Source of the DNA: Collinsella aerofaciens
GTDB lineage: Bacteria > Actinomycetota > Coriobacteriia > Coriobacteriales > Coriobacteriaceae
Assembly: GCF_015557435.1 (NCBI RefSeq)
Contig: NZ_JADNOH010000070.1
Coordinates: 1-64,000 of the forward strand
Direction: 5' to 3'
DNA: 64,000 bases
Shown piece by piece: positions 10,529-19,049 of this stretch; position 1 is the first letter of the stretch, and the number at the start of each line of letters is the position of its first letter. Both the position numbers and the translations under genes were made by a program. The notes under the pieces are model-generated. The model was not told the DNA's origin, did no database searches, and saw only the letters and a list, made by a program, of their open reading frames with translations.

Positions 10529-10587
10529 GCGGCGCTCCCTTCAAATCTCGACTCTCGAAATGCAAAACGGTTCGCATCATTATAAAA

Positions 10588-10625
10588 GAGCCGGGTCCGG
10601 TGCTCTACGCACGCGGATCCGGCTC
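10588..10625 (-). terminator. Terminator of yebC
   Basis: GAGCCGGGTCCG and CGGATCCGGCTC form a 12-bp stem with one mismatch. On the minus strand the hairpin ends in CTTTTATAAT, about 70 bp past the yebC stop. Confidence 0.7.
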
Positions 10626-10694
10626 ATCTATTCCACGAGGCTTGCATGCTCGCTTCATTATGCCCAGATATGCACGGCTCAATCCGTGCTGGCG

Positions 10695-11501
10695 CTACTC
10701 CTCCTCAAGGGCAGCGATGACCTCGTCGGTCATGTCCATGGTGCTGTAGACGTCCTGGACGTCGTCGAGCTCCTCAAGACGGTCGATGAGGCGCTGAACC
10801 TTCTTGGCGTCGGCGCCGGAGACCTCGGTCGGGGTGGTCGGGACCATGGTGGTCTCGGAGCCCTTGACCTGGACGCCCTGCTCCTCGAGTGCCTTGGAGA
10901 CAGCCATGACGTCGTTAGCAGCAGTCCAGACAATCCACTCCTCGCCGGCGTCCTCGTAGTCCTCGCCACCGGCCTCGGCGATAGCCATCATGAACTCATC
11001 CTCGTCACCGGCAGCACCGTTGGCGATCATGGTCTCCTTCTTGGCGTTCTCGTCCAGGATCTCCTTGGCGACGACGATCTGGCCCTTGCGCTCAAACTGG
11101 AAGGCAACGGAGCCCGAGGTGCCCAGGTTACCACCAGCGTGGGAGAAGGCGGAACGGACATCAGCGGCGGTGCGGTTGCGGTTATCGGTCAGGCAGTCAA
11201 CGTAGACGGCGACACCGGCGGGACCGTAGCCCTCGTACACGATGTTCTCGTAGACGGCGGCGTCAGCACCCGAACCAAAGGCCTTGTCGATAGCGGACTT
11301 GATCTTGTCCTTAGGCATGGACTGAGCCTTGGCCTTGGCAACGGCAGCGGCGAGGCTGGCGTTGTTCTCGGGCAGCGGGTCGCCGCCGAGACGGGCCGCA
11401 ACGGTGATGTTGCGGCTGAGCTTGGAGAAGAGGGCGGAACGCTTGGCGTCCTGCGCGCCCTTACGATGCTTGGTTGTGGCCCACTTAGAGTGTCCGGACA
11501 T
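10695..11501 (-). CDS. yebC: YebC/PmpR family protein
   Basis: This 268-residue cytoplasmic protein has the unmistakable start MSGHSKWATTKHRKGAQD, the NLGTSGSVAFQFERKG segment and the three-domain layout of the YebC/TACO1 family. Members act as transcription regulators or, for the YebC2 branch, help ribosomes through proline stretches. At 268 residues it is longer than the usual 240-250, with small acidic insertions and an acidic end ALEEE. An AGGAGA ribosome site is present. It is a single-gene unit with its own terminator. Confidence 0.95.
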   Translation of the reverse strand: MSGHSKWATTKHRKGAQDAKRSALFSKLSRNITVAARLGGDPLPENNASLAAAVAKAKAQSMPKDKIKSAIDKAFGSGADAAVYENIVYEGYGPAGVAVYVDCLTDNRNRTAADVRSAFSHAGGNLGTSGSVAFQFERKGQIVVAKEILDENAKKETMIANGAAGDEDEFMMAIAEAGGEDYEDAGEEWIVWTAANDVMAVSKALEEQGVQVKGSETTMVPTTPTEVSGADAKKVQRLIDRLEELDDVQDVYSTMDMTDEVIAALEEE

Positions 11502-11665
11502 ACGTGTCTCCTATCGGTTTTGACCTAAAGCCCAGCGCAGATGCTCGGGCAATATAAACAAACGTCGTTATGATATACCTACTGGCCTGCGAGATAAACC
11601 CCAAAATGAAGGCGTCGTGATGATGGCCCCTTTGGTGCAAAGTAACCTGACCCCAATGCACCAGT

Positions 11666-13849
11666 TTAGGCCCAGAGGAGGTCGCTGCGGGTGATGGTGG
11701 CGCCGATGGCGAAGGGCATGCAGGCGATGGCCGGATACAGGTAGCGCATGTAAGTCGAGCCGTTGCACGGGCCAATCAGGCACACGGCGAGTACGCCCAA
11801 CAGCGGCACCCAGATCGCCAGCGCACGCCATGAATGACGACGCAGCAGGTAGACCACCACGGCGATCATGATCCACACATAGGTGGCCGAGCTCATGGTG
11901 AGCGAAATAAACGGGATGCGCTGCACCGCTACACGGTACAGATTGATCAGGTGGTCGCACCAGCGCACCACGTTGCTGTCAACCGGATGGAAGTCGAAGT
12001 ATTTGAGGTTGTCGGGGCGCGCCATGATCTCGGCACTGCGCGCCGTGCTGTAGACCCATGCGTCGCGGGCGCTCGGATAAAAGTAGCCATAGTAGTTATT
12101 GATAAGCGCTGAGATATAGCACTCGGGGTCCTTTTTAAACATCTGGGCCCAAACCTCAAAATAGGCGTCGATATCCTCCTGCGAGGCATATTCGTTAAAG
12201 CAGTTCTTGACGGCATCGGACTTGTCGGGGTTGTACCGGCGGCCCAGGTTTTCGTACTTGAGCACGCGATCGATCACGGCACGCTCTTCTTCAGTCACCA
12301 AACCGTCGCAGGGAGCTTCCACGATGGTGCCGTCCTCTTTAACCGTAGGATTGACGCCCGAGTTAAGGCCGTCGTGCTTTTGGACGAAGCGCGCCGTCTG
12401 CTGAAACGGAATCGAGAGCACCTCGCGCTTGGAGCTGGGCGTAATGTCGTGCGCCGGCATAAAGACCTTGGTGAAGTACATATTGGAGACAAGACAGAGC
12501 GCCAGAACGGCCAGGATGCCAACCCAGCGGAAGCGCGGCACGCGAAGCGAGGACGCAGCACCCGTCTGCTTAGCCGTACGGCGAGCCGCATGCACGTCCC
12601 AAGCGCAAAACGCCGCCGCGATCACGCATGCCGCCAGCGGAAACACCAGGCCGCCGTTACGCAAAAACGTCGACCCCATGGCGCCCAGGGCAAGCAACAG
12701 CCAGTCGTGACGCGCAAAAAGCACGGGCACGGGCTCGCCCACACGCTCGACATTCGCATCGCGACGAGGCAGGCCACAGGCCACAAGCTTGACGGTCTGC
12801 ACCAGCAAAACCAAAAACGCATCGGTAAAGAGCACGTCTTTGGTGAGCAGCGCCGCGTAGTTTGAGAACATCGGCATAAGCGCAAAGAACAGCAGCGCCA
12901 CGCCGCGAACGGGCATGCCGACGCCAAATTTACGCAGCGACGAGATGGAATATGCCATGCAGGCAGCCGTGATAATAAATTGGGCGCAGGTGTAGATGAT
13001 GAGGCCCGCGTTTGCGCTGTTAAAGACCGAAAGGCCCAGCTGCACACACGAGCCGATAAGGGCCGTGTGCACAACCGGGTGATGCCCGTTGAGCAGCACA
13101 TTGGGGTTGAGCAGGCGCAGGTAGTCGCTCGTACCGTTGGGATAGTTGAACCACTGGCGAATCTGCGCGCCCGTGTCCCCCATAAAAAGGCCGGGCAGCG
13201 AGGCGATGAGCGTGGGCGTCCAGGCAACCACGAGTACCAAGAAGGGGCCAGCAAAGGGGTGTTTTGAGAGCACGGCGTGGGCCACGCGCCACAAACGGCC
13301 AAAGCGCGCTTCCGAAAACGGAATGCGCCGAGTGCTCAGCCAGTCCAAGCACTCAAACGCCAGATAGAACGCCACGATTGCCAGGAGCATCCAGCCTGCG
13401 CCGCCAATCCAGGCGCAGATAATGCGGGCTTTGTCGCCGAGCACAATTTCGGCCGAATCGGTGAGGTCGTAGCTACGGCCGAACACCATGCAAATGGCAA
13501 AGAACAGCGACGGCAGTATGATCGACGGTCGCCAGGCGTCGCCGCGGCCAAAGAACACGTAGCGAAACGGCAGCGTGAGCAGGCAGGCAAGCGCCAGCAG
13601 CATGACCGCGTCGGTGTGTCCGGCAAACGAGAGGAGCACCTCGTAGCACACATACAGCATGCCCGAGGCCTGCGGGTCGATCGCTAGGACCGCGTTGCTC
13701 GATACCGGGGCGGGGTCGATGGAAAACGCCGTGGTCGCAAACAGGGCAAGCAAAAATGCGATGAACGTCTGCTTGGCGGGATAGCGCTTAAACCAAACGA
13801 TGCGAGCGGCATCGCGCGCAGCTGTTGTGGAGAGGTCGGATTCCTTCAC
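11666..13849 (-). CDS. Large polytopic membrane protein, DUF6020-like
   Basis: The 727-residue protein has about 12-14 hydrophobic segments. It begins with a cytoplasmic stretch of about 30 residues, then FIAFLLALFATTAFSI. A loop near residue 235 carries GHHPVVHTALIGS, and a large extracytoplasmic domain of about 170 residues lies between residues 475 and 640 (containing FQQTARFVQKHDG). This resembles the DUF6020 / glycosyltransferase-like membrane proteins common in Coriobacteriia. A role in cell-surface glycan assembly is possible but is inference. The start is a GTG with a weak AAAGG site 10 nt upstream. Confidence 0.65.
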   Translation of the reverse strand: MKESDLSTTAARDAARIVWFKRYPAKQTFIAFLLALFATTAFSIDPAPVSSNAVLAIDPQASGMLYVCYEVLLSFAGHTDAVMLLALACLLTLPFRYVFFGRGDAWRPSIILPSLFFAICMVFGRSYDLTDSAEIVLGDKARIICAWIGGAGWMLLAIVAFYLAFECLDWLSTRRIPFSEARFGRLWRVAHAVLSKHPFAGPFLVLVVAWTPTLIASLPGLFMGDTGAQIRQWFNYPNGTSDYLRLLNPNVLLNGHHPVVHTALIGSCVQLGLSVFNSANAGLIIYTCAQFIITAACMAYSISSLRKFGVGMPVRGVALLFFALMPMFSNYAALLTKDVLFTDAFLVLLVQTVKLVACGLPRRDANVERVGEPVPVLFARHDWLLLALGAMGSTFLRNGGLVFPLAACVIAAAFCAWDVHAARRTAKQTGAASSLRVPRFRWVGILAVLALCLVSNMYFTKVFMPAHDITPSSKREVLSIPFQQTARFVQKHDGLNSGVNPTVKEDGTIVEAPCDGLVTEEERAVIDRVLKYENLGRRYNPDKSDAVKNCFNEYASQEDIDAYFEVWAQMFKKDPECYISALINNYYGYFYPSARDAWVYSTARSAEIMARPDNLKYFDFHPVDSNVVRWCDHLINLYRVAVQRIPFISLTMSSATYVWIMIAVVVYLLRRHSWRALAIWVPLLGVLAVCLIGPCNGSTYMRYLYPAIACMPFAIGATITRSDLLWA

Positions 13850-13871
13850 AGTCCAAAAAGCCTTTCTAGAA

Positions 13872-13914
13872 GCCTGCCAAAAAGGGACAGGTTTATTTTG
13901 GCAGGTTTTATCTG
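13872..13914. repeat. Palindromic repeat, copy 2 (inverted)
   Basis: This is the same repeat as at 9011-9055 in the opposite orientation: GCCTGCCAAAAAGGGACAGG at the start, and a close of GGCAGGTTTTATCTG. It lies in the leader of the minus-strand DUF6020-like gene, 23 bp ahead of its start codon. Confidence 0.8.
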
Positions 13915-13950
13915 GGGAAACGTTACAGTTCCGTCATCGTTGCCCAGCAC

Positions 13951-13972
13951 AACCACCACAAAGGTGCCTGTC
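13951..13972. repeat. 22-bp direct repeat, copy A
   Basis: A 22-bp stretch beginning AACCACCACAAAGG is identical to 42730-42751. It lies just past the end of the minus-strand lgt gene. Confidence 0.75.
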
Positions 13973-13986
13973 TGTGATGGTTTGGA

Positions 13987-14808
13987 TTAGGCGTCGAGGT
14001 AGATGCGCTGGGGGCGATTGCGGTGTCGGGCGAAGATGATGAGCGCCAGGCCTGCGATTATGAGCGGAAGGCTCAGCAGCTGCCCCATCGTGATGACGCC
14101 ACCCAGCAGATAGCCCAGTTGTGCATCGGGCACGCGCACGAACTCGACGAGGAAACGGACGATGCCGTAGCCCATCACGAACACGCCCATAAACGTGCCC
14201 TGGGGCACCAGCGGCCTTTTGCGGCTGAGCACCTGCAGGATGCAAAAGAGCACGATGCCCTCGAGAAACGCCTCGTAGAGCTGAGAGGGATGGCGCGGCA
14301 TATCGCCCGCGGTGCCACCGAAGATCACGCCCCAGGGCAGATCGGTCGGCTTGCCCCACAGCTCGCCGTTGACAAAGTTGGCGCAACGCCCCAAGCACAG
14401 GGCCAGCGGAGCGCCGATGACGGCAAGGTCTGCCAACGTCCATGCGTCGAGCTTATACATGCGGCACACGATGATGCCGCCGATAATGCCGCCCACCAGA
14501 CCACCGTGGAAACTCATGCCGCCCTCGTTGGTGGCAAAGATCTCGAGCGGATGGGCCCAGTAGTAGCCATCGCCGTAAAAGACGACATAGAACAGGCGCG
14601 CGCCGATAATGAGTCCAAAGACCACGCCGACTACGACGCTCGTCAGGTCGTCAATCGTGATGTTAAAGCCCCAACGGCGCTGCGTGCGGTACATGACGAC
14701 CGCCGTGAGCAGGGCGCCGACCACATAGGCCAGACCGTACCAGTAGATAGTGATGGGACCCGCCGAAATCGCGACAGGATCAAGCATATGGTAGAGGTCG
14801 TTGAGCAT
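13987..14808 (-). CDS. lgt: Prolipoprotein diacylglyceryl transferase
   Basis: This 273-residue inner-membrane enzyme transfers diacylglycerol from phosphatidylglycerol to the lipobox cysteine of prolipoproteins. Family signatures are MSFHGGLVGG near residue 100 and GRCANFVNGELWG near residue 137, which includes the invariant Arg-Asn-Glu set. There are about seven membrane helices. Start 14808 was chosen for AGGGGG about 6 nt upstream; the frame opens nine codons earlier. It is the processing enzyme that the Tat-type lipoproteins in this window would need. Confidence 0.95.
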   Translation of the reverse strand: MLNDLYHMLDPVAISAGPITIYWYGLAYVVGALLTAVVMYRTQRRWGFNITIDDLTSVVVGVVFGLIIGARLFYVVFYGDGYYWAHPLEIFATNEGGMSFHGGLVGGIIGGIIVCRMYKLDAWTLADLAVIGAPLALCLGRCANFVNGELWGKPTDLPWGVIFGGTAGDMPRHPSQLYEAFLEGIVLFCILQVLSRKRPLVPQGTFMGVFVMGYGIVRFLVEFVRVPDAQLGYLLGGVITMGQLLSLPLIIAGLALIIFARHRNRPQRIYLDA

Positions 14809-14835
14809 GTCGATCCCCCTGCTCCCTACATACAA

Positions 14836-14878
14836 ATGCGGCCGCGGGCCTTACGCTCGCAGCCGCATATTTGGGCGT
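14836..14878 (-). terminator. Terminator of the nifU-like gene
   Basis: ATGCGGC and GCCGCAT close a GC-rich stem that continues inward with mismatches. On the minus strand it is followed by TTTGT. It is about 40 bp past the nifU-like stop codon. Confidence 0.55.
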
Positions 14879-14917
14879 AACGTCTATGCGGAGTTTGCCG
14901 TCCGCAGCTTTCGCATC

Positions 14918-15196
14918 TTAGAACGGCGCGTACTCGTCGTACAGGTCCTCGGCCTCGCCGGAGACATTGACCTGCTCGACGCGGGTAACGCCGGGCACAT
15001 GCTCCTTGAGGATGCGCTCGATACCCATGGACAGGGTCAGCGAGCTCATGGGGCAACCGGCACAGGCGCCCTGAAGCTCCAGCTTGACGACGCCCTCGTC
15101 GTCAACGCCCATATACTCCATATCGCCGCCGTCGGCCTGCAGGTTGGGACGGATCTCTTCAAGAACCTTCTTAAGCAGCTCTTCGTTAACAGCCAC
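14918..15196 (-). CDS. NifU C-terminal domain Fe-S scaffold
   Basis: This 92-residue protein consists of a single NifU-like C-terminal domain, which carries labile Fe-S clusters to client proteins. The cluster ligands are the pair in CAGCP (C45 and C48), within LELQGACAGCPMSSLTL. The N-terminal NLQADGGD is also typical. The start is GTG with AAAGGAG upstream. It stands alone without isc or suf genes, as is common in Gram-positive genomes. Identification is firm; the partner proteins are unknown. Confidence 0.92.
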   Translation of the reverse strand: MAVNEELLKKVLEEIRPNLQADGGDMEYMGVDDEGVVKLELQGACAGCPMSSLTLSMGIERILKEHVPGVTRVEQVNVSGEAEDLYDEYAPF

Positions 15197-15314
15197 AGGG
15201 GCTCCTTTCTCACAATAACGCGGGCACGCCCGCGGACAGGGGCTATGTTACTACAGCCATGTACCCGCTCAAGCGCCAGCCATGCGCACGGACACGACTT
15301 TCACGAGCAGTCAA

Positions 15315-15338
15315 TTTGGGACGGGGCTCTTTTGGCTG
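15315..15338. repeat. GGGACGGGGCTC repeat, single arm
   Basis: These 24 bp (starting TTTGGGACGGGGCTC) match both arms of the hairpin at 55153-55219 with few differences. Only one arm is present here, just past the end of the minus-strand deaminase gene. Confidence 0.6.
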
Positions 15339-15367
15339 TTTTTGCCGCCAGCTGGCATTGGCACGCG

Positions 15368-15892
15368 CTACTGCTGAGCTTGCTCCCCGGTACCAATATG
15401 GACATCGACGATGACCTGGCGGTAGCTGATGCCGCAGGAGTCGAGGATACGGCGGCTGATGCGGCCGTCGTCGGTGTCGGCATACTTGTTGTCCAGGTAG
15501 ACAACCTCGCCCACGCCCACCTGCGCCAGGATCTTGGCACAGTCGTGACACGGGAACAGCGTGACGTAGACTGTGGAACCCTCGAGGTCTTTGAGCGAGC
15601 CGCGGTAGTTGAGCACGGCGTTTGCCTCGGCATGGACCACGTAGTTGTGCTTGTCCTGCAGCGGGTCGTCGCTCGTGCCCCACGGGAAAAAGTCGTCGTT
15701 AAGTGCCGAGGGCGTGCCGTTGTAGCCCACCGAAAGGATGCGGTGGTTGGTGCTGGCGATGCACGCGCCCACCTGCGTGTTGGGGTCCTTGCTGCGGCGC
15801 TGCGCGGCAATGGCCACGCTCATAAAGAACTCGTCCCAGCTAATGACATCGCGGCGCTTGCCCGACGCAGTTTGATGAAGATCGTCCGACAT
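15368..15892 (-). CDS. dCMP deaminase family protein
   Basis: This 174-residue zinc deaminase is of the dCMP deaminase / ComEB type. The zinc ligands and catalytic acid are visible: H87 and E89 in HAEANAV, and C115 and C118 in PCHDCAK. The N-terminal WDEFFMSVAIAAQRRSKDPNTQ is characteristic of dCMP deaminases, which feed dUMP to thymidylate synthesis. Start 15892 has GGAGGTG 8 nt upstream; the longer frame adds 27 residues without a ribosome site. Some relatives are annotated with competence genes; no such neighbours are present here. Confidence 0.9.
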   Translation of the reverse strand: MSDDLHQTASGKRRDVISWDEFFMSVAIAAQRRSKDPNTQVGACIASTNHRILSVGYNGTPSALNDDFFPWGTSDDPLQDKHNYVVHAEANAVLNYRGSLKDLEGSTVYVTLFPCHDCAKILAQVGVGEVVYLDNKYADTDDGRISRRILDSCGISYRQVIVDVHIGTGEQAQQ

Positions 15893-15963
15893 GGCAGACA
15901 CCTCCGTAATCGCAACATTTTGACCCATTGTAGCAGGTAGGTGGTGGGGGCGTTTCTTCCCCA

Positions 15964-16069
15964 GGTGGGACAAATTAATCAGTAGTTCTTGTCCCAGGTT
16001 TGAAAGCCATATCGAGCTTGTTGCCGCAAGCGACCCTGGGACAAGAACTACTGATTAATTTGTCCCACC
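15964..16069. repeat. Perfect 35-bp inverted repeat
   Basis: The arms 15964-15998 and 16035-16069 are exact reverse complements over 35 bp, with a 36-nt spacer. The outer end reads GGTGGGACAAATTAATC. The spacer carries a small stem of its own (GCTTG/CAAGC). It fills the 148 bp between coaX and the deaminase gene, both on the minus strand. Perfect arms suggest recent spread or selection on the hairpin. Confidence 0.9.
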
Positions 16070-16080
16070 GACCCCTCTGC

Positions 16081-16932
16081 CTACGCGCGGCGGGGCTTTT
16101 GGTTGATGCGGTAGAGCTCGGCGAGACCCCGCAACGTCAGTGCGTCATCTACCGTCAGACTGTGACCGACCAACGACGCGAGCGCCTCGGCGTCGTCGCC
16201 GGTAATGACGATGGGCACATCGCCCTCCCCCGCTGCCTTGGTCGCGCGCATCTCGGCAAGCACCATGTCGAGCATGCCGTCGATGCGCGCTACCTCGCCT
16301 AAGACCACGCCCGAACGCATGGCCTCGCGCGTGTTGCGGCCGATGACATGCGTCGGTGCCGAGGGCTCAACCTGGGGCAGGCGCGCCGCAGCGGCCGAAA
16401 GCGAGCGGGCACCAAGCGCCAGACCCGGCGCGATGACGCCGCCCACAAAGGTACCGTGCGCATCGATGACCTCGATATTGGTCGTGGTGCCAAGATCGAT
16501 CACGATGCACGGCGAGCCGTAGACGGCGCGGGCCGCCACGGCATCGGCGATGCGGTCGGGACCGATCTCGGCCGGGTCGTCGTAGTGCACGGGCATGCCG
16601 GTCTTGAGGCCCGGCCCCACGGTGAGCACGCGTCCCGTGCAAGTACGGGAAAGCGCCGCCTTCCATGGGCGTTCGAGCGCCGGCACCACGCAGCTCAGCA
16701 CGGCCGCCGTGGGCACGAGCGCGCCGGGCATGCCCGCATCAGCCGCCAGCGCGGCCATGACTTGAGCGAGACGCATGCGCGCCTCGTCTGCCGTGATGCG
16801 CGCCGGCGTTGTGATCTCGCACGTCGCAAGCGGGCATTCCTGCGCCGCGGCCGAATCCTCGGCAAACAGGCCAAAGCGAATGAACGTGTTGCCCACGTCG
16901 ACCGTCAATATATATGCGCACCCATTAAGCAT
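16081..16932 (-). CDS. coaX: Type III pantothenate kinase
   Basis: This 283-residue CoaX catalyses the first step of coenzyme A synthesis, ATP-dependent phosphorylation of pantothenate. It has the ASKHA-fold motifs: DVGNT at residues 12-16, GPDRIADAVAA mid-protein, DLGTTTNIEV for the second phosphate site, and GGVIAPGLALG. Start 16932 follows AAAGGAG by 9 nt; an upstream ATG in frame lacks a ribosome site. The length is at the upper end for the family. It is transcribed alone or with the deaminase gene downstream. Confidence 0.94.
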   Translation of the reverse strand: MLNGCAYILTVDVGNTFIRFGLFAEDSAAAQECPLATCEITTPARITADEARMRLAQVMAALAADAGMPGALVPTAAVLSCVVPALERPWKAALSRTCTGRVLTVGPGLKTGMPVHYDDPAEIGPDRIADAVAARAVYGSPCIVIDLGTTTNIEVIDAHGTFVGGVIAPGLALGARSLSAAAARLPQVEPSAPTHVIGRNTREAMRSGVVLGEVARIDGMLDMVLAEMRATKAAGEGDVPIVITGDDAEALASLVGHSLTVDDALTLRGLAELYRINQKPRRA

Positions 16933-17144
16933 TGTCGGCGCTCCTTTCGTCTGCCCAGCAGTATATCCCGTATACAAATGCATCCCAAATTAGCTGCTTT
17001 TGGCGGAGCGCAGGGCGGACGATGCCGCTATACTGGTGCGCGGTCGTTTGCGAGCTCACGCGGCGGCCCTTGGTAACCCGACTTCCCGCGCCGCATCCGT
17101 AGCGGCGCTCCCGGGGGAAGCGGATATACGCAAAGGAGTTATAT

Positions 17145-18848
17145 ATGAGCAACCCCTCGAACCGCGCCTCAATGCGCGGGCAACTCACGCTGCGCGGCGT
17201 CGTCATCGGCGTCCTTGGCTGCGTGATCATCACGGCAAGCTCGGCCTACACCGCCCTCAAGATGGGCGCACTCCCCTGGCCGATCGTCTTCGCTGCCGTC
17301 ATCTCGCTGTTCTTCCTTAAACTTATGGGCAACGCCAGCCTCAACGAGGCAAACGTCACCCACACCATCATGTCCGCGGGCGCCATGGTCGCCGGCGGCC
17401 TGGCGTTTACCATCCCGGGCGCCTGGATGCTGGGCTATGCCGACCGGATCAGCTGGCTCGACATGTTTATCGTGGCACTCGCCGGCACCATCCTGGGCCT
17501 GCTGGCCACGGCACTCATCCACCGTCACTTTATCGTGGACGCCGCACTTGAATTCCCCACCGGCAACGCCGCAGCTCAGACCCTGCGCGCGACCGAGGCC
17601 GGCGGCAAGACCGGTAAGCAGCTCTTTGGCTCCATGGCCCTCGCCGGCATCTACAGCGTGCTGCGCGACGCCTTGGGCATTGTGCCCAGCATGCTGTGCA
17701 CGCTCAACATCCCCGGCGTGACCTTTGGTATCTACAACTCGCCCATGCTGCTCTCCGTCGGCTTCCTCGTGGGCTTCGCCCCGGTCGCCTTCTGGTTTGC
17801 CGGCGCATTGCTGGGCAACTTTGGCATCATCGTCGGCGGCACCGCTGCCGGTCTGTTCGACGTCGTGACCGCACAGGGCATTGTTAAGTCCCTGGGTATG
17901 GGCCTTATGATGGGCTTTGGCGTCGCCGTCGTCCTTAAGGACATCCTGCCGCAGGTCGCCGGCATCGTCCGCGGTCTTGCCGCCGACAGCTCCACCGACA
18001 CCGACGAGCAGTCGCTCATCTCGGGCTCCCTTAAGCTCGACGCCGGCATCATCGGCCTGGGCGCCGCCGCCATCGCCGTCGTCATCGCCATCGCACTCGA
18101 CCTTGGCCCCGTTCCTGCCGTCATCGTCACGCTGTTCACCTTTGTCACCACCATCATGAGTGCGCAGAGCTGCGGCCAGACGGGTATCGACCCCATGGAG
18201 ATCTTTGGCCTCATCGTCATGCTCATCGTGGCTGCTTTTGCCCAGATCGCTCAGGTCAAGCTGTTCTTTATCGCCGGCATCGTGGCCGTGGCGTGCGGCC
18301 TTGCGGGCGACGTCATGAACGACTTTAAGGCCGGCGCCGTGCTGGGCACCAACCCGCGCGCGCAGTGGATCGGCCAGGCCATCGGCGGCATCGTGGGCGC
18401 CCTGGTCGCCACCGCCGTCATGGTCGCACTCGTCACCGCCTATGGCCCGGACGCCTTTGGCCCCGACAAGAGCTTTGTTGCCGCGCAGGCAAGCGTCGTC
18501 GCCACCATGGTCTCGGGCATCCCGAGCGTGCCGTGGTTCGTGGGCGGTTTTATCGCCGGCATCGTCATGTACTGGCTCGGCATTCCGGCCATGATGATCG
18601 GCTTGGGTGTGTACCTGCCGTTCTACATGTCGCTCACGGCCTTCCTGGGCTCCTGCGTCAAGCTCGCCTACGACAAGTGGGCCGCTCACCGCGACGCCAC
18701 GGCCGGTCTTTCGGACGAGGAGAAGGCCGCCAAGGACGCTGCCTTCCAGGAGCAGGGCCTGGTCGTCGCCAGCGGCCTGCTCGGTGGCGAGTCCATCGTC
18801 GGCGTTATCTTGGCGTTTGTCTCTGTTGGCCTGAGCCTGCTGGGCTAA
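17145..18848 (+). CDS. OPT family transporter
   Basis: This 567-residue polytopic protein has about 14 membrane helices. It matches the oligopeptide transporter (OPT) family in its bacterial form: LTLRGVVIGVLGCVIITASSAYTALKMG at the N-terminus, FPTGNAAAQTLRA near residue 140, and VPWFVGGFIAGIVMYWLGIPAMMIGLGVYLP near the C-terminus. Bacterial members are thought to import peptides or metal-ligand complexes; the substrate here is not readable. AAAGGAG precedes the ATG by 6 nt. A terminator follows directly, so it is a single-gene unit. Confidence 0.9.
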   Translation: MSNPSNRASMRGQLTLRGVVIGVLGCVIITASSAYTALKMGALPWPIVFAAVISLFFLKLMGNASLNEANVTHTIMSAGAMVAGGLAFTIPGAWMLGYADRISWLDMFIVALAGTILGLLATALIHRHFIVDAALEFPTGNAAAQTLRATEAGGKTGKQLFGSMALAGIYSVLRDALGIVPSMLCTLNIPGVTFGIYNSPMLLSVGFLVGFAPVAFWFAGALLGNFGIIVGGTAAGLFDVVTAQGIVKSLGMGLMMGFGVAVVLKDILPQVAGIVRGLAADSSTDTDEQSLISGSLKLDAGIIGLGAAAIAVVIAIALDLGPVPAVIVTLFTFVTTIMSAQSCGQTGIDPMEIFGLIVMLIVAAFAQIAQVKLFFIAGIVAVACGLAGDVMNDFKAGAVLGTNPRAQWIGQAIGGIVGALVATAVMVALVTAYGPDAFGPDKSFVAAQASVVATMVSGIPSVPWFVGGFIAGIVMYWLGIPAMMIGLGVYLPFYMSLTAFLGSCVKLAYDKWAAHRDATAGLSDEEKAAKDAAFQEQGLVVASGLLGGESIVGVILAFVSVGLSLLG

Positions 18849-18888
18849 GCCGAGCAGCTGCTCGCCCGAATCCATTTTGTCTACGGCT

Positions 18889-18929
18889 AGCCCGGTAGGT
18901 GGCCCATGCGGTCGCCTGCCGGGCTTTTT
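18889..18929 (+). terminator. Terminator of the OPT gene
   Basis: The stem of AGCCCGGTAGG with GCCTGCCGGGCT is followed by TTTTTC, 40 bp past the OPT stop codon. Confidence 0.85.
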
Positions 18930-18945
18930 CATATCGAAACAGTAA

Positions 18946-18982
18946 AAGGCCGGCGCGCAACTTTAAACAGCGCGCCGGCCTT
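18946..18982 (-). terminator. Terminator of the surface protein gene
   Basis: The perfect 13-bp arms AAGGCCGGCGCGC and GCGCGCCGGCCTT enclose an 11-nt loop. On the minus strand TTTTACTG follows. It serves the convergent surface-protein gene that ends at 19050. Confidence 0.85.
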
Positions 18983-19049
18983 ATCAATTTAACTATCGAG
19001 GCGGCGTCGCAACAAACCGTAGTCCATTGCGAGGTCGACGCTCGAAGCG

